This document shows positions 9,689 through 18,636 of a stretch of DNA of 64,000 bases, piece by piece (positions within the stretch are counted from its first letter, which is position 1; each line of letters begins with the position of its first letter). The position numbers were made by a program, and so were the translations under genes. This stretch comes from Cryptosporangium aurantiacum. Its GTDB lineage: Bacteria; Actinomycetota; Actinomycetes; Mycobacteriales; Cryptosporangiaceae. The stretch lies in contig NZ_FRCS01000017.1 of NCBI RefSeq assembly GCF_900143005.1, forward strand, positions 1 through 64,000, given 5' to 3'. A model generated the notes under the pieces. It was not told the origin of the DNA. It ran no database searches and was given only the letters and a program-made list of their open reading frames with translations.

Positions 9689-10153
9689 TCACCGCGAGCG
9701 GGGCGCGTGCCACGGCGGCGGCGTGGCGGGACCCTCGTCGAGCATCCGGTGGACGTGCGCGGTGAGCAGCGCCGGGCTGAGCGGCTTGGCCAGGAACGCG
9801 TTGGCGCCCGCCTCCCGGCCCCAGGCCATGTTCGTCTCGGTGGGTGCGGCGCTGAGCATCAGGATCGGCGTCGTCATCGTCGAGGAAGTACGCCGCAGCT
9901 GGTCGCAGACCAGCAGACCGGACTGGCCGGGCATCATGACGTCCAGCACGATCAGGTCCGGGCGGAGCGCGCTCGCTGCCGCCAGGCCGGTGCGGCCGTC
10001 GACGGCCGTGGCCACGTCCAGGCCGGAGCGGGAGAGCGCCCACTCGAGCATCGCCCGGATGTCGGGGTCGTCGTCGATGACGAGGACCTGCGCTCCGGTC
10101 GTGGGAACTCGCGGTTCGGCCAGCGTGGTGGCCGGAGCAAACGCCTTCATCAT
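9689..10153 (-). CDS. single-domain response regulator
   Basis: A 154-residue protein consisting of a receiver domain and short tails. Acidic pocket IDDDPD (residues 27-31), phospho-acceptor Asp71 in LIVLDVMMPGQSG, and the conserved Lys in LAKPLS (Lys123). It has no DNA-binding output domain, so it acts by phosphotransfer or by protein contact. I chose the ATG at 10153 because an AGAGGA site precedes it; an open frame extends to 10204. Flanked on both sides by histidine kinases, it could be shared between them. Confidence 0.88.
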   Translation of the reverse strand: MMKAFAPATTLAEPRVPTTGAQVLVIDDDPDIRAMLEWALSRSGLDVATAVDGRTGLAAASALRPDLIVLDVMMPGQSGLLVCDQLRRTSSTMTTPILMLSAAPTETNMAWGREAGANAFLAKPLSPALLTAHVHRMLDEGPATPPPWHAPRSR

Positions 10154-10255
10154 CGGAGTCCTCTCGGAGCGGACCGCGGTCGGAGCCCGCGCTGAGAGAA
10201 CCATCGGTGTCGTGCCGCACCGGGACCGGTGCAGATCCGGGGCGGCTCGGGAGCG

Positions 10256-12415
10256 TCAGTCCGGCGTCTCCGCGGGCGCCGTGGTCGGCAGGCGGACGTC
10301 GAACGTCGTGCCGGGCCCGGTCGTGTCGGCGATCCCGATCGTGCCGCCGTGCGCCTCGACGATCGCCCGGACGATCGTCAGCCCCAGCCCGGTGCCGGGG
10401 ATGCCGTGGTTGCGGGCGGTCGAGGTGCGGTAGAAGCGGTGGAACAGCCGCGCGCGTTCGGCCTCCGGGATCCCGATGCCGGTGTCGCTGACCGTCAGGT
10501 CCACCGCGTCCGGCTCCGGCCGGACCCGGATCACGACCTCCCCGCCGTGCGGGCTGTACTTCACCGCGTTGGAGACAAGGTTGTCCAGCACCTGGCGGAG
10601 GCGGACGGCGTCGGCCCAGAGGTCGACGCGGTCCGGCAGCTCGCAGCGGATCTCCACGCCGGCGGTGCGGGCGGCGGTCGCGGCGGCGCCGACCGACTCC
10701 ACGACGACGCCGACCAGGTCGATCTTGTCGCGGCGGACGGTGAACCGGCCGGACTCCAGCGCGGCGAGGTCCAGCAGGTCGTTGACGATCGCCCGCAGGC
10801 TGCGGGTGTTGCGGTCGACGCGTTCCAGCAGCAGCCGGTGCGAGGGCGAGCACTCCTGGTCAGGGTCGGTGAGGATCAGCTCGGTGTAGGTCGAGATCGC
10901 GGTGAGCGGGGTGCGCATCTCGTGGCTGACCAGCGCGAGGAACTGGTCCTTGGTGCGGGCCAGGTCGAGGGCCAGCTCGTCGGCGCGCCGCCGGGCCATG
11001 AACTGCCCGATCTGGTGCGCGATCGTGCCCAGCAGCGTGGTGAGGAGATCCTCGCTGCCCTCGATCGTGTCCGCGAAGCAGGCGAGCACCCCCTGCACCA
11101 CACCCTCGTCGAGCAGCGGCACCGCCAGCACCGTGCGGAGTCCCTGGCGCGCGCACTCCCTGGTCCGCGCCGCCGCCTCGCCGGTGGCCACGTACGGGCT
11201 GGTGAGCAGGTCGGGCACCCAGAGCGGCCGGCCACCCGCCCAGACCGACCCGACGATGCCCTCCGGGCCGGTGACGGCCGGTAGGTCGACCCGGAGGTCG
11301 AGCGCTGGCGCGCTCCACTGCGCCACTGCCTCCAGGTACTCGGACGTCGGGTCGAGCAGCCACAGCTCGGCGTGCGGCCACTGGAGGCTGCGTGCCACCG
11401 CCTCCAGGACCGCGGGCGCCGCGGCGCTGACCGACGGGGCTTCGGCGAGCGCCTTCGCGACCTGCAGCTCGCAGTCGGCGAACCGCTCGGCGCGGCGGCG
11501 GTCGGTGATGTCGTGGCAGGCGACCACCGCACCCAGGCAGCGGCCCTCGGCGGAGTAGATCGGTTTGGCCCGCGCCGAGCCGATCCGCACGCGCCGGCCG
11601 GGGTCGGACAGGATGAGGTCGGCCTGCTCGACGACCTCGCCGCGCAGCGCGCGCAGCAGCGGCGTCCCGGCGGCGGTCACCGGCCGTCCGTCCGCGTCGA
11701 GCAGCGGGTTGGTGGCCAGCGACGCGGCCACCCCGTCCACCGGTGACCAGGCGTCCGGCAAACCCCGGAGCTCCCGCAGCGCCCGGTTGTAGAGGACCAG
11801 GCGGCCCTGCGTGTCGCAGGCGGCCACCCCGACGTCCAGGGTGTCGAACACGGCGGCCAAGAACGGGTGCTGCGCGACGGCTTCCGGCGGCGCCTCCGGC
11901 ACCGCCACCGGCCCCGGCGCGGGCCTCGCGTCCGCCAGCGCGGCCAGCCGCGCTATCGCGTCGACCTCCTCGGTGTTCCAGCGGCGGGGCGCCGTGTCGA
12001 CGACGTAGAGCGCGCCGACGATCCGCCCGCCGTAGTCCCGCAACGGCACCCCGAGCAGCGCCCGCACGCCCCCGGACACGACCACCGAGCAGCATCCCCA
12101 GCGCAGGTCAGCGCCCGTGTCGTCGACCACGACCGAGGCGTCGGAGCGGAGGAGGCAGGTGGCGGGACCGTCCGCGACCGGGCACACGACGGGCCACTCG
12201 TCGGCGACCGCACCGTACCGGCCGTCGAGTCGCTCCTGGTCGTCGTCGATCGTGGTGCACACCGCCGCCGGAGCGTCCACGAGGCGCGCGGCAAGCGCGG
12301 CCACCTCGTCCGGCCTCACCGCACGCTCGGCGACCGCGATGCGCCCCCGCTTCTGTTTACGGTTCCCGCTGACGCTCACGTAGCCCCCCACCCGGAAAGC
12401 CACAGTAACACCCAT
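10256..12415 (-). CDS. multi-sensor (GAF-PAS-GAF) histidine kinase
   Basis: About 719 residues. N-terminal GAF-like domain (VPLRDYGGRIVGALYVVDT), a PAS domain (VFDTLDVGVAACDTQGRLVL), a second GAF (TVLAVPLLDEGVVQGVL), HisKA with VSHEMRTPLTAI (His about 498), and a HATPase with NLVSNAVKYSPHGG and GTGLGLTIVRAIVEAHGG. It is soluble, so it senses cytoplasmic or diffusible signals. The start is uncertain: ATG 12415 fits the gap to the divergent gene at 12486, but the frame stays open to 12634 and inner GTG codons exist. It is the first gene of the three-gene signalling operon. Confidence 0.88.
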   Translation of the reverse strand: MGVTVAFRVGGYVSVSGNRKQKRGRIAVAERAVRPDEVAALAARLVDAPAAVCTTIDDDQERLDGRYGAVADEWPVVCPVADGPATCLLRSDASVVVDDTGADLRWGCCSVVVSGGVRALLGVPLRDYGGRIVGALYVVDTAPRRWNTEEVDAIARLAALADARPAPGPVAVPEAPPEAVAQHPFLAAVFDTLDVGVAACDTQGRLVLYNRALRELRGLPDAWSPVDGVAASLATNPLLDADGRPVTAAGTPLLRALRGEVVEQADLILSDPGRRVRIGSARAKPIYSAEGRCLGAVVACHDITDRRRAERFADCELQVAKALAEAPSVSAAAPAVLEAVARSLQWPHAELWLLDPTSEYLEAVAQWSAPALDLRVDLPAVTGPEGIVGSVWAGGRPLWVPDLLTSPYVATGEAAARTRECARQGLRTVLAVPLLDEGVVQGVLACFADTIEGSEDLLTTLLGTIAHQIGQFMARRRADELALDLARTKDQFLALVSHEMRTPLTAISTYTELILTDPDQECSPSHRLLLERVDRNTRSLRAIVNDLLDLAALESGRFTVRRDKIDLVGVVVESVGAAATAARTAGVEIRCELPDRVDLWADAVRLRQVLDNLVSNAVKYSPHGGEVVIRVRPEPDAVDLTVSDTGIGIPEAERARLFHRFYRTSTARNHGIPGTGLGLTIVRAIVEAHGGTIGIADTTGPGTTFDVRLPTTAPAETPD

Positions 12416-12485
12416 AAACGGTACGAAGCGGGCTAACTCGGCAAACCTCGGCCCCCGCGCCGCACGCTCCGCCAAGATTGACGAC

Positions 12486-12878
12486 ATGCGGGTCCGATTC
12501 GCTCGTTGGCTGGCCGCATCGTTTCTCGGAACCGGGGCGCTGCTCGGCGTGCTCACCGTTCTGCTCTGGCGCGACCAGCCCGGAGTTCTGTACCCGGTCC
12601 TGGCGGCGACCGGCTTCCTGGTCCTGACCGGCATCCTCTATTCCGGCCCGATGGCGTACGTGACGATCAGCGAGTCGCAGATCCGCGTCGCGACCGTCGG
12701 CCGGTGGGACTCCCTCGCGCTGAAGCCGCGGGACCGGATCGAGACCGGTGGTGGGCGGCTCGTCGTCCGGCGATTCGGCCAGGCGCATCGCGTCCCCGCC
12801 TATCGACGCTACGCGCACCCCCGCGACTGGGACGCGATGGTGAAGGCCCTGGCCGCCAACGGCGGCTTACCCCGCTAA
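12486..12878 (+). CDS. small membrane protein with a PH-like tail
   Basis: 130 residues: two predicted membrane helices near the N-terminus (ASFLGTGALLGVLTVLL and YPVLAATGFLVLTGILY) followed by a hydrophilic domain with beta pattern (YVTISESQIRVATVGRW... RLVVRRFG) that resembles bacterial PH-like domains. It is divergent from the large sensor kinase. No function is assigned. Confidence 0.7.
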   Translation: MRVRFARWLAASFLGTGALLGVLTVLLWRDQPGVLYPVLAATGFLVLTGILYSGPMAYVTISESQIRVATVGRWDSLALKPRDRIETGGGRLVVRRFGQAHRVPAYRRYAHPRDWDAMVKALAANGGLPR

Positions 12879-13043
12879 GAGCGGGCCGTCGCGCAGTTGG
12901 TTGCCGCACCGGAGTAGTTGCGGGCTCACCCGGTTGCACGACGCACCCTTGTCTCACGCCGCCTCACGTCGTGTCGACGGCTCGGACGTGGATCCCGATT
13001 CCACGACCGAAGCCGACACCGACAGACGCGAGGACGACGACCC

Positions 13044-14291
13044 ATGGCGCGAACCACCACGGCCCTCCGGCGTGGCCTGATCCTGCCCACCGCGGTGGCG
13101 GCGGTACTGGTCGGCGCACTCGCCGTCCCCCCGACCGCGGCGGCAGCGGCTACGGCGTCCAGCGCCACGGTGTCGAACGCCGGCCTGACCCTCTACGGCG
13201 CCGGTTTCGGCCACGGCCGCGGGATGAGCCAGTACGGCGCGAAGGGCGCCGCGAAGAAGGGTCTGTCCGCGACGAAGATCGTCAACTTCTACTACCCCGG
13301 CGCGGCGGTCACCTCGAAGGGCAACCCGGCGCTGCGCGTCCGGCTCTCGGCGATCGACGGCGGGCACTTCACGTTCGCCCCGACGTCCGGCACCACCGTG
13401 ACCGGCCTGGTCGCCACCGCGGGCAACGGCAAGAAGGTGGCGCTGCCCGCGCGGTCGGGCTGGCACGTGGCCCGGACCGGGAACAGCTACGTGATCCAGC
13501 AGAAGGTCGGCACCGCCTGGAAGACCAGCTACACGCTCGCCGCGCCGGTGTCGTTCAGCGGCCCGTCGACGCTGAAGGTCAACTACAGCAGGGCCAAGAG
13601 CGACTGCCGTGGCGGCACCAGCGTGACGTTCAACGGCTCGCTCCAGGCCGTCGTCTCCGGCGGTACGGCGCACTACCTGGCGCGGATGCCGATCGACGCC
13701 TACCTGCGTGGCGTCGTCGCGTCCGAGATGCCCTCCAGCTGGGCCGCCGCGGCCCTGCAGGCCCAAACGATCGCGGCCCGCACCTACGCCACCGCGAAGA
13801 TCACCCCGTCCCGCTATTACGACGTCATCGACACCCAGGCCAACCAGTGCTGGGACGGCAAGCTCTCGGAGACCGCCGCGACGAACGCCGCGATCACCGC
13901 CACGGCGGGCAAGGTCCTGACCGTCGGCGGCAAGGTCATCAGCGCCGAGTTCTCCTCCGACAGCGGCGGCTACACCGCCTCCGGTGGCGTCAGCTACCTC
14001 CCGGCCAAGGCCGACCCCCACACGCTGGCCGCCGGCTCGTCGGCGACGAACTGGACGAAGGTCCTCACCCCGGCACAGCTGGCCGCCCTCGACGGTTCGG
14101 CCGGTCTGACGAAGGTCACCGCGGTCAAGGTCACCAAGCGCACCGGCGTCGGACGCTGGAGCGGCCGGGCGGAGACCGTCCAGCTCACCGGCGTCGTCGC
14201 CGGCGGCAAGAAGACGACGATCTCGGTCACCGGCGCGACGTTCCGGACCAAGCTGGGGCTGCGGAGCACGTACTTCGGGTTCACGAAGTAA
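13044..14291 (+). CDS. secreted SpoIID/LytB-domain protein
   Basis: 415 residues with an export signal (RRGLILPTAVAAVLVGALAV, cleavage near TAAAAA). The mature part has the SpoIID hallmarks: GHGRGMSQYGAKG, PIDAYLRGVVASEMPSSWAA followed by ALQAQTIAARTYA, and FSSDSGGYT. SpoIID is a lytic transglycosylase that trims peptidoglycan; actinomycete versions are secreted and linked to wall remodelling. ATG 13044 follows a GAGGA site; longer upstream frame looks non-coding. Confidence 0.88.
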   Translation: MARTTTALRRGLILPTAVAAVLVGALAVPPTAAAAATASSATVSNAGLTLYGAGFGHGRGMSQYGAKGAAKKGLSATKIVNFYYPGAAVTSKGNPALRVRLSAIDGGHFTFAPTSGTTVTGLVATAGNGKKVALPARSGWHVARTGNSYVIQQKVGTAWKTSYTLAAPVSFSGPSTLKVNYSRAKSDCRGGTSVTFNGSLQAVVSGGTAHYLARMPIDAYLRGVVASEMPSSWAAAALQAQTIAARTYATAKITPSRYYDVIDTQANQCWDGKLSETAATNAAITATAGKVLTVGGKVISAEFSSDSGGYTASGGVSYLPAKADPHTLAAGSSATNWTKVLTPAQLAALDGSAGLTKVTAVKVTKRTGVGRWSGRAETVQLTGVVAGGKKTTISVTGATFRTKLGLRSTYFGFTK

Positions 14292-14321
14292 GGGGTTGAT
14301 CGGCCGTGTCGATAATGGCTG

Positions 14322-15272
14322 ATGCAACTGAGGCCGGTGCTGCTCTGCGCGCTCGTGTGTCTGGCGCTCGTGAACGGGTGCTCGTCGGAGTCGCCCGAGT
14401 CGTCCGGGCCGGATAGCGGCACCGCCCTCGAGCGGGCCCTCGGCCGGGTCGCGGCCACCGACACGACCCGGCAGCAGATCACGTTCGACGACACGGCGGC
14501 GCTGGCTTCGCTCGGTGAGACGTTCGGCGCGCTGTCGCTGTCCGGGGTCGCGGCGCTGACGACGTACGCGGACCAGGCCAAGGGGCTGCGGCCCAAGTCG
14601 GCGTCGTTCACGGTGACCGCGGGCCGGGCCCCGGAGACGGTCTCGCTGCTCGCCGGTGGCCAGGACGCCGACGAGGTCGAGAAGCAGCTGACCGGCGCCG
14701 GCTGGAAACGCGACGGCGACGAGCTGGTGGCGCCGGCGTTGGGCGCGGGTGGGGACGGCTCGACGCTGCCGATCATCCTGGCCCGGGTGCGGACCGACGG
14801 GGAAGACGTCGTCTACGGGGGAACGGACGGGGGCTTGTCCGACGTCGGCTCCCCGGACGGTGGTTCGCTCGCGGACGACCGGCGCGTGGCTGCACTCGCC
14901 TCCTGTCTGGGAGATGTGGTCGCGGCGTCGTTCGTGATTTCGCAGGATCCGAAGGCACCGGACGGTCCGACGATGACGGCGGTCGGCGTCCGCAGGCCGA
15001 AGAGCGGCGGTGACACGCCGCAGGCGCTGGCGTGCACGGCCTGGTCGACGTCCGCGGCGGCCGACACGTACGCCACCGAGGTCCGCGACGCGCTCGATCG
15101 TGGCGCGTCGGCGAGAACCCAGCGGCCGTACGCGGAACTGCTGAAATCGGCCACCGTCCGAGACGTCGGCGGCGACGAGCACGTCGTCAGCTGGCAGGCC
15201 GGCACACCGGACAACGCCTACCTGGTGTTCCAGATGCTCGCCCAGAGCGACCTGCCGGCGCTGGTGGTCTGA
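14322..15272 (+). CDS. hypothetical lipoprotein
   Basis: 316 residues with a signal peptide ending in LALVNGC, so Cys20 is the likely lipid anchor. The rest is soluble and repeats short hydrophilic segments; cysteines occur at SCLGDV and LACTAW. I recognise no domain. It starts 30 bases after the SpoIID-like gene in the same direction and may be co-transcribed. Function unknown. Confidence 0.75.
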   Translation: MQLRPVLLCALVCLALVNGCSSESPESSGPDSGTALERALGRVAATDTTRQQITFDDTAALASLGETFGALSLSGVAALTTYADQAKGLRPKSASFTVTAGRAPETVSLLAGGQDADEVEKQLTGAGWKRDGDELVAPALGAGGDGSTLPIILARVRTDGEDVVYGGTDGGLSDVGSPDGGSLADDRRVAALASCLGDVVAASFVISQDPKAPDGPTMTAVGVRRPKSGGDTPQALACTAWSTSAAADTYATEVRDALDRGASARTQRPYAELLKSATVRDVGGDEHVVSWQAGTPDNAYLVFQMLAQSDLPALVV

Positions 15273-15277
15273 GACCC

Positions 15278-15490
15278 GTGGAGCTGACCGACGCGGTACA
15301 CACGTGGGAGACCGACGGGTTCGTCGTCCGGGCCGGAGTGCGCGAGCTGCTGGCGCTCGGCTTCCCGCCACCGGGGCATCCTTTCTGGACACCGGACACG
15401 CTGGCCGGTATGGCGCTGCGCTATCCGGCGCTCGACCTGACCCCCTGGAGCGACGCCGCCGACGCGATCGCCGAGCCGTCGACGCGTTAG
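15278..15490 (+). CDS. small hypothetical protein
   Basis: A 70-residue frame from GTG 15278, six bases after the lipoprotein stop. The sequence (WETDGFVVRAGVRELLALG, then YPALDLTPW) has normal amino-acid composition and reads like a real protein. DGFVV resembles the N-terminal edge of phytanoyl-CoA dioxygenase-like proteins, but the length is far too short to say so. It may be a remnant. Confidence 0.4.
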   Translation: MELTDAVHTWETDGFVVRAGVRELLALGFPPPGHPFWTPDTLAGMALRYPALDLTPWSDAADAIAEPSTR

Positions 15491-15606
15491 CAGCGCACCC
15501 GCCGTTCAGTCCCTCTTCGTCCGGCATTGTCTTGTCGGTCGGCTCGCCGTGGGCTCGTCTGACCACTGTGGTTGGCGCCCCGTCGACCGCCGGAAGGTGC
15601 TCCGCT

Positions 15607-16644
15607 GTGCGCCGGTTACTCGTCACCCTCGTCGTCGCCGTGACCGTTCTGACGTTCGGCGCACCGGCGCACGCACGCCCGCGGACGTTCGACCTGCAGG
15701 CCCACCGCGGAGGGCTCGGGCTGACCGTGGAGAGCACGATCGCCGCGTTCAGCAAGGCACTCGAGCTGGGCGTCAGCACGCTGGAGCTCGACGTCCAGAT
15801 CACCCAGGACGGCGCCGCCGTGGTCACGCACGACCGGCAGGTCAGCGGGTCGAAGTGCGCCGACACCGGGCCGGTCGCGCCCGGCGACGCGGAGTACCCG
15901 TACGTCGGTAAGTACGTGAACACGCTGACGCTGGCGCAGGTCCGCACGCTGGACTGCGGATCGAAGACGCTTCCCGCCTTCCCGGGGCAGGTCGCGTCCC
16001 CCGGCGCCCGGATGCCGCTGCTCACCGACGTGTTCGCGCTCGTCCGTCGGTACCGCGCGTGGGGCGTCCGGCTGAACATCGAGACCAAGGTGGAGGCAGG
16101 CGCACCGACCCAGACCGCGCCGCGCGAGCAGTTCGTCCAGGTCGTCGCCCGGCAGGTTCGCGCCTCGGGGCTGCTGCGGCAGGTGACGATCCAGAGCTTC
16201 GACTGGGGTGCACTGATGCGGATGCGCCAGGTCGAGCCGCGGCTTCCGATCATCGCGCTGACCAACGGGGACTTCCTCCAGGTCGGGCAGCCGGGGGCGT
16301 CGCCGTGGCTGGGCGGCCTGGACATCGACGACTTCGGCGGCAGCCTCGTCGCGGCCGCGAAGTCGTTCGGTGCGGACGCGATCTCGCCGGTGCACGGCAC
16401 CCCGCAGAACGGCTCGGTGACCGACCCCGGGTACCGGCCCTACACGACCCGAGCCCTGGTCACCGAGGCCCACGCTGCCGGGCTGAAGGTCGTCCCGTGG
16501 ACCGTCGACGACACCGCGACGATGAACGCGCTGATCGACGCCGGGGTCGACGGGCTGATCACCGACTACCCGGATCGCCTTCGCACCGTGCTGGCCGAGC
16601 GCGGCTACCGCCTGCCCCGGCCGTACCGCGCCGGCCCCCGGTAA
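15607..16644 (+). CDS. secreted glycerophosphodiester phosphodiesterase
   Basis: 345 residues with a signal peptide ending AHA. TIM-barrel GDPD signatures: QAHRGG, ESTIAAFSKALELG, TLELDVQITQDGAAVVTHD, containing the His-Glu-Asp-His catalytic set, and a C-terminal VVPWTVDD with DGLITDYPD. These enzymes cut glycerophosphodiesters to glycerol-3-phosphate and an alcohol outside the cell. GTG 15607 is preceded by GGAAGG; the upstream open frame back to 15304 has no protein-like sequence. Confidence 0.9.
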   Translation: MRRLLVTLVVAVTVLTFGAPAHARPRTFDLQAHRGGLGLTVESTIAAFSKALELGVSTLELDVQITQDGAAVVTHDRQVSGSKCADTGPVAPGDAEYPYVGKYVNTLTLAQVRTLDCGSKTLPAFPGQVASPGARMPLLTDVFALVRRYRAWGVRLNIETKVEAGAPTQTAPREQFVQVVARQVRASGLLRQVTIQSFDWGALMRMRQVEPRLPIIALTNGDFLQVGQPGASPWLGGLDIDDFGGSLVAAAKSFGADAISPVHGTPQNGSVTDPGYRPYTTRALVTEAHAAGLKVVPWTVDDTATMNALIDAGVDGLITDYPDRLRTVLAERGYRLPRPYRAGPR

Positions 16645-16690
16645 CGGGCCGCTCCCACCCCGCGCGACCGCGCATGCGACGCTCTCCGGC

Positions 16691-17488
16691 ATGGCCGACC
16701 TGGTACGGCGGAGTCGCGTCGTCGCACTCGTCCTCGGTGTCTGCGGAATCCTGGTCGGCGTCGGAATCCGCGCCGCACCACCGCACTGGGGGTCCGGCCT
16801 CGGCCTGGAAGTTCAGCTCGCGTTCTTCCTCGTCGTGATCGGGGCAGCGATCGCCGGGCTGGTACTCATCCACGTCGCGGTGTTCTGGCGGTCGTGCCGA
16901 TCCCCGGCACCAGGGTTCCTGCTCGGCCGTTACGCCGGGAAGCCCGCGTACGCCGCGCCGGTGACACCGCTTTTCGCCGGCCCGTTTTTCATCTCTCAGT
17001 TCATGGTCATCGGGCTCCTCCTGCCCACCTGGTCGGGCCTCTGGACGATCGGACCGGTGCTGGTTCCGATCGCCGCGATCGTGATCGCGATCGTCCTCGC
17101 GGTGGCGCACGTCCTGGTGCTGTTCCGTCCCGCGCGTCTCCGGCTCACCACCGATGGGCTGGTGATCACCACGTTGCGCAGCAGGCTGGTGCCCTGGGAT
17201 GCGCTCGGGCCCGGCGGCCCGACCCGGCACGAGGTCCATCGCCGCGTGCTCTGGCTCCAGGCACACCCCAACCCAGTCCTGGGCGGTGCCTACTTCGTCG
17301 ACCTGTACGGGCGGCCGCCGCTGCCCGGTCACTACTGGTATCGGCTGGCGCTGGGCGACATCCTGGTCGATCCCGAGTTCCTCGCCCATGCGCTGCAGAC
17401 CTACCGCGACGATCCCGGTCGTCGCGCCGAGGTCGGCACCGCGGAGGGCCTCGACCGCCTCGTCGGATCACCACCGCGCTCGGCCTGA
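16691..17488 (+). CDS. membrane protein with PH-like domain
   Basis: 265 residues: four predicted membrane helices (starting ALVLGVCGILVGVGIRA, LAFFLVVIGAAIAGLVLIHV, FISQFMVIGLLLP and VLVPIAAIVIAIVLAVAHVL), then a cytoplasmic domain (ARLRLTTDGLVITTLRS RLVPWDAL) typical of bacterial PH-type membrane proteins. Its last 25 bases overlap, in another frame, the start of the decayed gene that follows. Function unknown. Confidence 0.7.
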   Translation: MADLVRRSRVVALVLGVCGILVGVGIRAAPPHWGSGLGLEVQLAFFLVVIGAAIAGLVLIHVAVFWRSCRSPAPGFLLGRYAGKPAYAAPVTPLFAGPFFISQFMVIGLLLPTWSGLWTIGPVLVPIAAIVIAIVLAVAHVLVLFRPARLRLTTDGLVITTLRSRLVPWDALGPGGPTRHEVHRRVLWLQAHPNPVLGGAYFVDLYGRPPLPGHYWYRLALGDILVDPEFLAHALQTYRDDPGRRAEVGTAEGLDRLVGSPPRSA

Positions 17489-17631
17489 TCGACGAGTACC
17501 CCGTGGCGGTGCACCCGGTTGTGCTCGGCGGTGGCCGCCCGCTGTTCGCGGACACCGCGGAACGACTGTCGCTGCAGGTGGTCGGCTCCCGCGTGCTCGA
17601 CGGCCGGGTTGTCGTGACCCAGTACGTGTGA
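17464..17631 (+). pseudogene. RibD C-terminal/dihydrofolate-reductase-family remnant
   Basis: Only the last ~55 residues survive: ITTALGLIDEYPVAVHPVV then LGGGRPLF and a beta-strand tail SRVLDGRVVVTQYV. This is the standard C-terminus of RibD_C/DHFR-like reductases (normally about 190 residues). There is no N-terminal NADPH-binding part and no start; the fragment joins directly to the 3' end of the membrane protein gene, implying a deletion that removed the rest. Confidence 0.75.
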
Positions 17632-17725
17632 CGGCACTGTTTCGCCTCCGCGGTCAGCTTGCGGAAACGTGTGAGGTGGAAAAGAGTTCAGAGCCGAGAA
17701 GTGGTCCGCTGGCGAAGGGATGACG

Positions 17726-18634
17726 GTGAGCGACGACCCGACCGAGTTCGAGTTCCTCGCGGAAGAGGCCGCGGAGGTCGGCGCGCCTGCCGACCTGCCG
17801 TCCGTGTCCCGCGTCGGCGTGACGACGCCGTCCGGTGAGGTCAGCACGCTGCTGTGGGGCGAGTCGCCGGTGCTCACGCTGCTGCACGGCGGAGGCCTGA
17901 ACGCCCACACGTGGGACGCGACGCTGCTGGCGCTCGGCCGTCCGGCGCTAGCGGTGGACCTGCCCGGCCACGGCGACTCGGCGTGGCGCGACGACTTCGA
18001 CTACTCACCGCGGACGAACGCGGCAGCGCTGGCCACGGTCCTCGACGCGCTGGCGCCGGGGACCCGGCAGACCGTGGTCGGCCAGTCGCTCGGCGGCGTG
18101 ACCGCGATCGCGCTCGCCGAGTCGCGCCCGGACCTGGTCGAACGCCTGGTCATCGTCGACGTGAGCCCCGGCCTGCGCGCCGAGGACGCCGCCCAGGTGA
18201 CGAACTTCCTCTCCGGCCCGCTGGTGTTCAGCTCCCGCGAGGAGATCGTCGAGCTGGCGCTCGCCGCCGGGATCGGGTCGTCGCGGCGCGCGCTGACCCG
18301 GGGCGTCGTGCTCAACACCCGGATCCGCGACGACGGCACGGTCGTGTTCAAGCACCACCTCGGGAGTCCTCCGCCCGGCGCGACGCTCGACGTCGACTTC
18401 CACGACCTGTGGCCCACGCTGGAGAACTCCGAGATCCCGGTGCTCCTGGTGCGCGGCACGCAGGGCTTCCTGAGCCCGCCCACCGTCGACGAGTTCCGCA
18501 CCCGCGTGCCCCGGGCGACGATCGTCGAGATCGAAGCGGGCCACAACGTCCAAGAGCAACAGCCCGCCGCCCTGGCCGCTGCCATCGCCACGTTCCTCGC
18601 GGTACCGGGCGGACTGCGTCTGGAAGACGTCTAG
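17726..18634 (+). CDS. alpha/beta-hydrolase
   Basis: About 302 residues. Oxyanion HGGGLNAHTW, nucleophile elbow GQSLGG (Ser), a late Asp in VLLVRGTQGFL region and catalytic His in EAGHNVQEQQP. This is the haloalkane/ester hydrolase fold with unknown substrate. GTG 17726 is favoured because GAAGGG ends 6 bases before it; ATG 17720 would leave no spacing. It ends two bases from the convergent SnoaL-like gene. Confidence 0.82.
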   Translation: MSDDPTEFEFLAEEAAEVGAPADLPSVSRVGVTTPSGEVSTLLWGESPVLTLLHGGGLNAHTWDATLLALGRPALAVDLPGHGDSAWRDDFDYSPRTNAAALATVLDALAPGTRQTVVGQSLGGVTAIALAESRPDLVERLVIVDVSPGLRAEDAAQVTNFLSGPLVFSSREEIVELALAAGIGSSRRALTRGVVLNTRIRDDGTVVFKHHLGSPPPGATLDVDFHDLWPTLENSEIPVLLVRGTQGFLSPPTVDEFRTRVPRATIVEIEAGHNVQEQQPAALAAAIATFLAVPGGLRLEDV

Positions 18635-18636
18635 CC

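Noticed and set aside
8559-10433. A 624-codon plus-strand frame across the GAF kinase and regulator
   Set aside because: Shadow of two genes with intact catalytic motifs on the minus strand.
12954-16400. A 1148-codon open frame on the minus strand across the SpoIID, lipoprotein and phosphodiesterase genes
   Set aside because: It is antisense to well-supported genes with signal peptides and motifs; its composition (Arg, Gly, Ala, Asp runs) is that of a GC-rich shadow frame.
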